7,268 bases of DNA from Thermoplasmata archaeon (GTDB lineage Archaea; Thermoplasmatota; E2; DHVEG-1). Where the stretch lies: the NCBI GenBank assembly GCA_030641605.1, contig DAOWHD010000066.1:1-7268 (forward strand), written 5' to 3'. Numbering within the stretch: the first letter of the stretch is position 1; each line of letters begins with the position of its first letter. Positions 1 to 4,238 of this stretch are shown in pieces. The notes under the pieces were generated by a model, which was not told where the DNA came from, searched no databases, and was given only the letters and a program-made list of their open reading frames with translations. A program made the translations under genes and the position numbers.

Positions 1-90
1 GTGCAATTAATATTTTAGTTTAATAAATTATATATATATTTTAGATAGTATAAAATATTTTTTATGAATAAAGATTTGTTAAGAACAAAA

Positions 91-101
91 CCCCTTCGGG
101 G
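91..101 (-). terminator. Small GC hairpin with T-tract after the zinc-finger gene
   Basis: CCCC and GGGG arms enclose a 3-nt loop. Read on the minus strand the hairpin is followed directly by TTTTG and lies about 20 nt beyond the stop codon of the gene at 122-334. The stem is only 4 bp, so this is a terminator-like element rather than a sure terminator. A second dyad, TAGTTTGTAAACTA at 111-124, overlaps the stop codon itself and could add structure to the 3' end. The first 90 bases are AT-rich and show no gene I can support. Confidence 0.4.
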
Positions 102-121
102 AAATTATGGTAGTTTGTAAA

Positions 122-334
122 CTATTTTGGATGCATTTTGGCCATATGACCTGACATATTTGTAGCTCTAACCTTCACACCACATAAACTACAAGTTAGC
201 CACTCCTTACTCTGGATCGATACCATTCCATTCAACAGTTCATCCACGGTCATTCCCTTAGCCAACGCTAACTCTCTAATCATCCTGGCTGTACTTAACC
301 TAACAGTCAACGAGTACCAACCTTTTTCAGGCAT
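122..334 (-). CDS. Small RHH-like / C2H2 zinc finger protein
   Basis: A 70-residue protein, probably DNA binding. Residues 7-39 (a short strand SLTVRL followed by two predicted helices, with the turn at AKGMTVDELL) resemble a ribbon-helix-helix fold. Residues 48-68 form a C-x2-C-x11-H-x4-H pattern (CSLC...HMAKMH), a classical C2H2 zinc knuckle that ends two residues before the C terminus. The joining of such an N-terminal segment to a single zinc finger is seen in small archaeal and archaeal-virus regulators as I know them; the exact function is unknown. The ATG at 332-334 is the only reasonable start. No strong ribosome-binding site precedes it. A TATA box and a palindrome lie upstream, which suggests autoregulation (inference). 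The stop is TAG. The zinc site is clear; the RHH assignment is tentative. Confidence 0.75.
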   Translation of the reverse strand: MPEKGWYSLTVRLSTARMIRELALAKGMTVDELLNGMVSIQSKEWLTCSLCGVKVRATNMSGHMAKMHPK

Positions 335-362
335 GAATACAGATGAAAATCTCTATTTATAA

Positions 363-377
363 ATTGACCGGGTCAAT
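363..377. promoter_or_regulatory. 15-bp palindrome, probable operator of the zinc-finger gene
   Basis: ATTGACC-G-GGTCAAT is a perfect 7-bp dyad around one base. It sits 28 bp upstream of the ATG at 334 and downstream of the TATA box at 414-421, so it would fall within or just after the transcription start. That is the usual place for a repressor site. It could also fold as a hairpin in the leader mRNA. The likely binder is the adjacent RHH-like/zinc finger protein, but this is inferred from proximity only. Confidence 0.5.
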
Positions 378-413
378 CACAGGAAAACTATACTTACATA
401 GCGGAGTCTATAC

Positions 414-421
414 TTTATATA
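414..421 (-). promoter_or_regulatory. TATA box for the zinc-finger gene
   Basis: Minus-strand TATATAAA. The expected start of transcription, about 25 nt further on, falls near 390, giving a leader of roughly 55 nt that contains the palindrome at 363-377. The octamer CTATACTT occurs twice here, at 388-395 and 408-415, 20 bp apart, which may be a second regulatory element. Confidence 0.5.
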
Positions 422-504
422 CAATAAAAATGAGCATAATTCTCCTTTAACTCAAAACTACTGAAGATAGAATTTATCACCACGTAACATCGACTAATAT
501 TATG

Positions 505-531
505 GAAAGATTTATATATTCACAAAGTGAA
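505..531 (+). promoter_or_regulatory. Plus-strand promoter with dyad beside the TATA box
   Basis: The purine-rich GGAAAGA leads into TTTATATA (511-518), a textbook archaeal BRE/TATA arrangement. It is followed at once by TTCAC-AAA-GTGAA (519-531), a perfect 5-bp dyad lying between TATA box and expected start near 541-545. A protein on this dyad should block initiation. No sizeable gene follows: downstream are only the inverted repeat at 544-611 and a 31-codon frame starting at 548. Confidence 0.5.
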
Positions 532-543
532 ACATATATTTAA

Positions 544-611
544 GAGAATGAGGGACAATTTTTTAAAATATTCATCTCTCACCTCACCATCCTTCCATCT
601 CCCTCATTCTC
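544..611 (+). repeat. 12-bp perfect inverted repeat, possible small RNA or leaderless microprotein
   Basis: GAGAATGAGGGA at 544-555 is exactly reversed and complemented at 600-611, with a 44-nt pyrimidine-rich loop. It starts almost exactly where the promoter at 511-518 should begin transcription, so the transcript would open with the 5' arm. It could be a small structured RNA. Alternatively, an ATG at 548 opens a 31-codon frame ending with TAA at 641-643, which would be leaderless or nearly so; its composition is low in complexity and I do not recognise it. The right arm is followed by ACA but there is no internal stem of the kind seen in H/ACA guide RNAs. From 644 to 731 I see no gene. Confidence 0.45.
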
Positions 612-731
612 ACAATCTAAAACTTAAATGGATATTTCTCTAAAGAAACATTTGTTGCTGGGCATTGCTTATGTCAATACCTCGCATTTACAATAATTCT
701 TATCTGTACTCTTCATTTATTCTCTTTTTAT

Positions 732-1064
732 CTATTCGTTTCTCTTAGCAAAACGGCCCAGCAAAAGTTTTCTTACCAAATATTCAATGTATTTCTTTTC
801 CTCATCAGATCCGGGATTCATCATTTTTTTATCCCCTTCTGGGATTTGGAAGTTCGCAGAAATTTTTTTATCAATATCATCACGTATCAGGTCCAAGTAA
901 TATCATCCCTCATTTTCGACCCAATGTATTAGATCTTTTCTGCACTCTAGACAAAGGTGATACTCATACGGTTTACCTCTGCCTGTTTCTACATAATCCA
1001 CGTGAACTACCGTATCAAATAGATCCTCATATCTCCTATTACATCGGTCACATGCTATATCCAT
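732..1064 (-). pseudogene. Zinc-ribbon small protein gene with an in-frame TGA
   Basis: From ATG 1062-1064 the frame reads 53 codons and meets TGA at 903-905, then continues in the same frame for 56 more codons to TAG at 732-734. The first part has two Cys pairs, CDRC (residues 5-8) and CLEC (38-41), spaced as in a four-cysteine zinc ribbon, and ends in HWVENEG. The second part is charged and helical, with EEKKYIEYLVRKLLLG near its end, and has coding-like composition. A GAGG ribosome-binding site lies 7 nt before the ATG, with TATA-like boxes upstream. Either the 53-residue zinc ribbon is the whole functional protein, or a roughly 110-residue gene has been cut by one nonsense change (for instance TGG to TGA), or TGA is read through. 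I favour a fresh nonsense mutation or a short active zinc ribbon. The family is not recognised. Confidence 0.55.
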
Positions 1065-1094
1065 TGCCTTCCCTCAAAACTATCTATTACCACA

Positions 1095-1119
1095 ACATAA
1101 TATAGGTTCCATTATAAAA
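1095..1119 (-). promoter_or_regulatory. Candidate TATA boxes for the zinc-ribbon frame
   Basis: Two minus-strand AT boxes precede the ATG at 1064: TTTTATAA within 1112-1119 and CTATATTATG within 1095-1105. The first puts the start of transcription near 1088, giving a short leader that includes the GAGG ribosome-binding site at 1072-1075. I cannot say which one is used. Confidence 0.35.
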
Positions 1120-1158
1120 TGATAACCTTCAAACAGTCCATAAATCAAACAATGTAAA

Positions 1159-1256
1159 GGGGGAGGTAGGTAGGGGGAAGAAAACATATGATGGGGGCCG
1201 AGAGGCAATATAGGGTTAAGATGAAATGTTTGAAGCCATAATCCCTACCTCACCAT
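1159..1256 (+). other. G-rich element with complementary pyrimidine arm
   Basis: Runs of five G occur at 1159-1163, 1173-1177 and 1193-1197, with two GG pairs between the first two, so a two-layer (or irregular three-layer) G-quadruplex is possible. The same G-rich segment also pairs with CCCTACCTC at 1243-1251: AGGTAGGG at 1168-1175 and GAGGTAGG at 1163-1170 are alternative 8-bp partners. The 3' arm contains ACCTCACCAT (1247-1256), identical to 581-590 in the other inverted repeat. No gene is supported between 1065 and 1425; only a 17-codon frame starts at 1189. It may be a structured RNA, a regulatory element or a remnant. Confidence 0.3.
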
Positions 1257-1294
1257 ATCTAACTTCTGTAAAAGAAACTACTTAAATATATTGG

Positions 1295-1318
1295 GTCAAA
1301 ATGTCAAAATGTAAAAAT
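1295..1318. repeat. Three tandem 8-bp units upstream of the PHP gene
   Basis: GTCAAAAT, GTCAAAAT and GTAAAAAT follow each other without spacing, just downstream of an AT-rich TATA-like stretch (1282-1291). They could be protein sites in the PHP gene's upstream region, or a short slippage repeat. The distance to the start codon is about 110 bp. Confidence 0.4.
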
Positions 1319-1425
1319 CAGGATCTTGCCATTAAACCACATCCGGCTCAGAAATCAATAAAATATTACAGGCATAACTTTCTAATATTGATACAGATTA
1401 CCTGCTGATATCTAAGGTGCACTAT

Positions 1426-2097
1426 ATGATAAAGCTCGATTTACATGTTCACTCCCAGTATTCAGATGATGCAGTAGGATCTCCTAGGGAAATAATTAAA
1501 TCACTGAAAAAGAAAGGGTTGCAGGGTATGGCTCTTACCGATCATAATACTGTAAGTGGGGGCATCAAAGCATTAAAAATAGCACCGAAAGATTTCATTG
1601 TAATTCCTGGAGTAGAGATTTCAACTGCAGATGGCCATATATTGGCATTGAACGTTAAGAAAAATATCTCTCGGAATCTTTCCACAGAGGAGACCGTAGA
1701 CATAATTATTGATGAGGGAGGAATGCCTATCATTCCACATCTTTTTAGAAGTATGTCAGGAATCAAAACAACAAAACTAAAAACTGTACTGGAGAACATT
1801 CATGCAATAGAGGTTTTCAATAGTTGCAGTCAACCAAAAACCAATCTAAAAACAGCAAAAGTTGCAAAGGAATTTAATCTTGGTGGAACAGGAGGCAGCG
1901 ACGCACATAACCCACTATACGCAGGATATGGATACACGCTTGTAGATACAACTGACTTTAATCCAGATACTGTTCTCTCAGAGATAAACAAGAAAAAAAC
2001 GTGGGGCGAGGGGATGGTCCTCCCTTTGGAATATCGACGCAGTAGAATGCTAAAATCAGTAAAGCAATTCTTCCAGCGAGGATTTAAGCGAATCTAA
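1426..2097 (+). CDS. PHP-domain metal-dependent phosphoesterase
   Basis: A 223-residue protein of the PHP superfamily, which uses a cluster of metal ions to hydrolyse phosphoesters; the substrate here is unknown. The metal-binding motifs appear in the usual order: HVHS (H7, H9), LTDHN (D39, H40), the glutamate in GVEIS (E64), H71, the PHL histidine (H105) and GGSDAH (D159, H161). All expected ligands are present, so it should be active. The length fits the small stand-alone PHP proteins related to the TrpH/YciV type (RNase AM in bacteria). The basic tail RRSRMLKSVKQFFQRGFKRI could touch nucleic acid or a membrane. I choose ATG 1426 because AAGGTG at 1413-1418 then forms a good ribosome-binding site 6-7 nt away; the GTG at 1417 lies inside that site. 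It is isolated, with no operon partner. Confidence 0.9.
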   Translation: MIKLDLHVHSQYSDDAVGSPREIIKSLKKKGLQGMALTDHNTVSGGIKALKIAPKDFIVIPGVEISTADGHILALNVKKNISRNLSTEETVDIIIDEGGMPIIPHLFRSMSGIKTTKLKTVLENIHAIEVFNSCSQPKTNLKTAKVAKEFNLGGTGGSDAHNPLYAGYGYTLVDTTDFNPDTVLSEINKKKTWGEGMVLPLEYRRSRMLKSVKQFFQRGFKRI

Positions 2098-2197
2098 CAG
2101 ACGCATATCATAGGTATGTGAATGGGACATCATACGAGAAGTATTCGGAAGGCAAATTCTTAATATCAATAGCTGGGGCTGTTATGTAATTGAATGG

Positions 2198-2206
2198 TAT
2201 ATAAAG
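2198..2206 (+). promoter_or_regulatory. TATA box upstream of the interrupted coiled-coil frame
   Basis: TATATAAAG on the plus strand, about 100 bp beyond the end of the PHP gene. Transcription should begin near 2230, just before the ATG at 2245. That a good TATA box is kept suggests the interrupted frame downstream was, or is, expressed. Confidence 0.45.
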
Positions 2207-2244
2207 GCATACATTATTTTGTATCCTCATAGATTTACTTATAC

Positions 2245-2514
2245 ATGATATTGTAGGCGAACTTTCGCAAATGTACCGTTTTGCTTATTATGCAAACGGT
2301 CTATTTGGGACCTTTGAACGAAGAACGAATCAAACAACCAGAAGAGGAACTCGAAAAAAGAGATGAAAAACTTAACATAGTGATTCAACAAAAAGATGCA
2401 GAATAGGATAAGATGGAGATTCAATTTTCGGAACTTTAGAATTTATTTAGACAAGTTCACCCAAGTGAACCTTAGGAGGCATCAGAGAATCTTGATTCAT
2501 TGAAGGACTTGTAA
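2245..2514 (+). pseudogene. Coiled-coil frame interrupted by four TAG codons
   Basis: Starting at ATG 2245-2247 one frame of 90 codons runs to TAA at 2512-2514 and contains TAG at 2254-2256, 2404-2406, 2437-2439 and 2473-2475, but no TAA or TGA before the end. The stretch between the first and second TAG includes a methionine at 2290 and then a strongly charged, coiled-coil-like segment (PEEELEKRDEKLNIVIQQ). Later segments (DKMEIQFSEL, NLFRQVHPSEP, EASENLDSLKDL) also look coding. A glutamine would suit every TAG position, so CAG-to-TAG decay is the simplest reading; recoding of TAG is the alternative. A second frame, 2271-2366, also has protein-like composition at its start (MYRFAYYANGLFG), so an ancient frameshift is possible. 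Family unknown. Confidence 0.45.
2275..2300 (+). other. 26-nt hairpin covering an internal ATG
   Basis: ACCGTTT (2275-2281) pairs with AAACGGT (2294-2300). A further GC/GC pairing inside is offset by one bulged T, and the loop is about 7 nt. The ATG at 2290-2292, a possible start for the coiled-coil frame, lies in the loop and inner stem. It could control translation as RNA, or serve as a protein site as DNA. Confidence 0.4.
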
Positions 2515-2552
2515 AAGGATCTGAAAACAATCGGCTAAACTAAAAAGGTAAA

Positions 2553-2579
2553 TATTTTATATGTACAGACGTTGTACAT
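2553..2579 (+). promoter_or_regulatory. Promoter and TGTACA operator of the RHH/coiled-coil gene
   Basis: The AT box TATTTTATAT (2553-2562), preceded by AAAAAGGTAAA, is the likely BRE/TATA region. It runs straight into ATGTACA-GACGT-TGTACAT (2561-2579), a perfect 7-bp dyad with a 5-bp spacer. The dyad occupies the space between TATA box and expected start (about 2585), the classic position for a repressor. The gene just downstream encodes a ribbon-helix-helix protein, and such proteins often repress themselves through short spaced dyads, so autorepression is likely. Confidence 0.6.
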
Positions 2580-2756
2580 ACAACATACAGAGGATGGATG
2601 CACATGAGTAAAAGAATTAATGTCAGACTGCCAGATGATCTGTACAAACAACTGTACAAAAAAGATGGCACAATGACAGATATAATATGTACGGCCTTAC
2701 GTACACAGCTTGAAGTAAAGACAGACGGGAATGTACAGCGTACAGACGATGTACAG
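2561..2756. repeat. Cluster of nine GTAC-core sites across promoter and gene start
   Basis: GTAC occurs nine times in about 195 bp: six as the palindrome TGTACA (2562, 2573, 2641, 2653, 2732, 2750) and three others (from 2689, 2701 and 2740). Less than one would be expected by chance. GTACAGACGTTGTACA (2563-2578, operator) recurs as GTACAGACGATGTACA (2740-2755, inside the coding region), 15 of 16 bases identical. After 2756 the density falls back to a single site near 2910. This suggests several protein binding sites spread into the gene. Confidence 0.6.
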
Positions 2757-2966
2757 ATGGACTTACACAACGAAATATATAGCTCGGTCTATAATGTAGA
2801 AATAATGCCTCTAAAAAAAGAGATACAGCACAAACTTGAGATAATACACATGCTGGAAAAAGATAAGACATATTTACAGAGTCAAAATAATGCTCTTCTG
2901 ATGGCTAAAGTACCATTACTCACAAAATTGAAAATGAAGCTGTTGGATCGCAAACATGAAGAATAA
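2604..2966 (+). CDS. Ribbon-helix-helix regulator with C-terminal coiled coil
   Basis: A 120-residue protein. Residues 1-36 match the CopG/Arc-like ribbon-helix-helix pattern: a DNA-contacting strand KRINVRLPDDLYKQLY, a turn at KKDGTMTD, and a second helix IICTALRTQL. A polar linker follows (about 37-65), then a long charged coiled-coil helix (about 68-118, with KKEIQHKLEIIHMLEKDK and a basic tail KLKMKLLDRKHEE). Dimers or higher oligomers are expected. The likely role is transcriptional control of itself and perhaps of neighbours or a mobile element; the target is not shown. ATG 2604 gives MSKRINVRLP, the usual RHH opening, with GAGG at 2590-2593 about 10 nt upstream; ATG 2598 in the same frame would add two residues and is also possible. 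The stop is TAA. The first half of the gene is full of GTAC sites, an oddity discussed separately. Confidence 0.8.
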   Translation: MSKRINVRLPDDLYKQLYKKDGTMTDIICTALRTQLEVKTDGNVQRTDDVQMDLHNEIYSSVYNVEIMPLKKEIQHKLEIIHMLEKDKTYLQSQNNALLMAKVPLLTKLKMKLLDRKHEE

Positions 2967-2967
2967 A

Positions 2968-3009
2968 AGGGCTTGAAACGTCTGGCATGCATGAAACCCT
3001 AGGCTTTTT
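2968..3009 (+). terminator. Weak hairpin and T-tract after the RHH gene
   Basis: AGGGCTT (2968-2974) can pair, with one mismatch, to AAACCCT (2994-3000), followed after GGC by TTTTT (3005-3009). It begins two bases after the stop codon. The stem is imperfect, so the T-tract may matter more than the hairpin, as is common in archaea. Confidence 0.3.
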
Positions 3010-3099
3010 GATGGATGTTTTTATTGGAAAAAGAGGCTATTTCCACAAGAGTTATATTTAATACAGATAGTCCTTGAGCACACCATATCAACAAATAAC

Positions 3100-3249
3100 A
3101 TGAAATAGGAAGATGCAAGCATATAGCACAAAACTAGATGCAAAATAAAGAAAGTTGATGCGGAAAAAGATGTGAAAATGGGAAAAAAGACTAATGACTA
3201 TATTTTTGAACTGATAGAACTACATCAATGCATAATTAGGCAAATTTAG
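3100..3249 (+). pseudogene. Short charged frame with two in-frame TAGs, convergent with rpl11
   Basis: From ATG 3100-3102 the frame gives MK, TAG (3106-3108), EDASI, TAG (3124-3126), then 40 sense codons rich in Lys, Glu and Asp (KIKKVDAEKDVKMGKKTNDY) and a hydrophobic end, to TAG at 3247-3249. It overlaps the end of rpl11 by 14 bases on the other strand. It resembles the coiled-coil remnant at 2245-2514 in composition and in having TAG only. It may be a fragment of a related gene or merely a chance open stretch in A-rich DNA. The 3010-3099 stretch before it is also free of stops in this frame from about 3004, but without convincing protein character. Confidence 0.25.
3183..3188 (-). terminator. 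T6 tract downstream of rpl11
   Basis: On the minus strand, TTTTTT follows the rpl11 stop codon by about 48 nt. Archaeal RNA polymerase often stops at plain U-tracts, so this is a candidate 3' end for the secE-nusG-rpl11 transcript. No hairpin supports it. Confidence 0.3.
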
Positions 3250-3712
3250 AATCGTATTCGCCCTCACTTATAGCCTTTTGAATTTCCCTAGGATCCTTTC
3301 CTTCCACCGTAACGCCCAAAGATACGCAAGTTCCAATGATTTCCTTTGTTTTTTCCTTAAGCCCACTACCTAAAAGATTATCATACTTCATCTTGGCAAC
3401 CTTGATTGCTTGATCAACCGTGAGATCACCGATTTTATGTGTTGATGGTGCACCTGAACCTTTTTCCGCTCCGAGTTTATCGAGAATCAACGCTGATGCT
3501 GGTGGCGTACCCACTTTAATCTCAAAATCTTTTGTTTTTGGGTTAACAATAACCTTTACAGGCACTTTCATCCCTTCAAAATCTTTTGTTTTTTCGTTGA
3601 TGGCGCCGATTATCTGCATAATATTTACACCCATTGGACCAAGTGCTGGACCTAGTGGTGGTCCTGCAGAAGCTTTTCCCCCTTCAACTAACGCTTCAAT
3701 TATCTCTGCCAT
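3236..3712 (-). CDS. rpl11: Ribosomal protein L11 (uL11)
   Basis: 158 residues, the normal archaeal length. L11 binds the GTPase centre of 23S rRNA and forms the base of the stalk where elongation factors act. The N-terminal domain carries the hallmark GGKASAGPPLGPALGPMGVN (residues 12-31), and the C-terminal rRNA-binding domain holds SGAPSTHKIGDLTVDQAI and the conserved IIGTCVSLGVTVEGKDP. The ATG at 3710-3712 is preceded by GGAGGAGG, which lies within the last codons of nusG, giving tight coupling: the gap to the nusG stop is 6 nt. The stop is TAA. rpl1, rpl10 and rpl12 do not follow; in some methanogens such as Methanocaldococcus they are also located elsewhere, so this is not an anomaly by itself. 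Confidence 0.97.
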   Translation of the reverse strand: MAEIIEALVEGGKASAGPPLGPALGPMGVNIMQIIGAINEKTKDFEGMKVPVKVIVNPKTKDFEIKVGTPPASALILDKLGAEKGSGAPSTHKIGDLTVDQAIKVAKMKYDNLLGSGLKEKTKEIIGTCVSLGVTVEGKDPREIQKAISEGEYDSKFA

Positions 3713-3718
3713 AATGAT

Positions 3719-4225
3719 CTATTCCTCCTCCTTTTTATCTTCATCTTTTCTTTTGACTACTCTTACTTGCTCCCCTCTAACGGTAATTGGTATTGGAACA
3801 ACAGATTCAAAGAGTTCTACTGTAATCTCTTCCTTTGCTTCGTCAATGTGAGTAACTTTGGCAGTTTCGCCTCTAAACGGACCTGCTACCATTTCAACAA
3901 CATCGCCCTCTGCAATCTTTGCAACCGCGGAAGCTGGTACAAGAAAATGCTCTATCTGATCGATTGGTATATCACCATCAAGCATATTTCTAGCATAGGA
4001 AACCGTTTTAATCATATCCTTTATACGTTCTTTATTATATCCCTCAAGGAAAATATATCCTCTAAGTTCGGGTGTTGCAAGTATGGAAGGGATTCGCAAC
4101 TTTGATTTTTCTGCTCTACTATTAACAAGATCAGCAGCATTCTGCTCCTTTCCAACCTGTGTTTTTACGGAAAAGATTTTTGTCTTTTCTTTTTCAATAG
4201 AATCTCCAAAATCTGTGTTCTGCAT
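3719..4225 (-). CDS. spt5: Transcription elongation factor Spt5/NusG
   Basis: 168 residues. Archaeal Spt5 closes the DNA channel of RNA polymerase, raises processivity (with Spt4/RpoE'') and helps couple transcription to ribosomes. The NGN domain spans about residues 15-98 (IFSVKTQVGKEQNAADLV at the start, TPELRGYIFLEG in the middle), and the KOW domain about 107-140 (GDVVEMVAGPFRGETAKVTHID). The tail is highly charged (KRKDEDKKEEE). The ATG at 4223-4225 is chosen because GAAAGGTG lies a few nucleotides upstream and it clears secE by 13 nt; a longer frame reaching 4300 would overlap secE and has no family support. The N-terminal extension before the NGN domain (about 14 residues) is slightly long. 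The stop is TAG, and rpl11 follows in the same frame after two more codons. Confidence 0.95.
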   Translation of the reverse strand: MQNTDFGDSIEKEKTKIFSVKTQVGKEQNAADLVNSRAEKSKLRIPSILATPELRGYIFLEGYNKERIKDMIKTVSYARNMLDGDIPIDQIEHFLVPASAVAKIAEGDVVEMVAGPFRGETAKVTHIDEAKEEITVELFESVVPIPITVRGEQVRVVKRKDEDKKEEE

Positions 4226-4238
4226 AATATTACACCTT

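Noticed and set aside
544..614. H/ACA guide RNA
   Set aside because: A basal stem and a following ACA exist, but the 44-nt interior lacks an upper stem and kink-turn.
655..764. 9-bp inverted repeat TTGCTGGGC / GCCCAGCAA
   Set aside because: The arms are 92 bp apart and the second lies in the zinc-ribbon frame; likely chance at this length.
810..835. C/D-box-like ATGATGA ... CTGA on the minus strand
   Set aside because: No second D box or terminal stem is at proper distance, and it lies inside the continuing zinc-ribbon frame.
1417..1428. GTG 1417 as start of the PHP protein
   Set aside because: The GTG is part of AAGGTG, which makes a well-spaced ribosome-binding site for ATG 1426.
1542..1799. 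Minus-strand open frame inside the PHP gene
   Set aside because: It is antisense to conserved PHP motifs and has no recognisable protein character.
2239..2871. Minus-strand Phe/Leu-rich or Ser/Cys-rich open frames opposite the coiled-coil and RHH frames
   Set aside because: They are the complement of Lys/Glu-rich coding sequence; the apparent membrane character is an artefact of reading the opposite strand.
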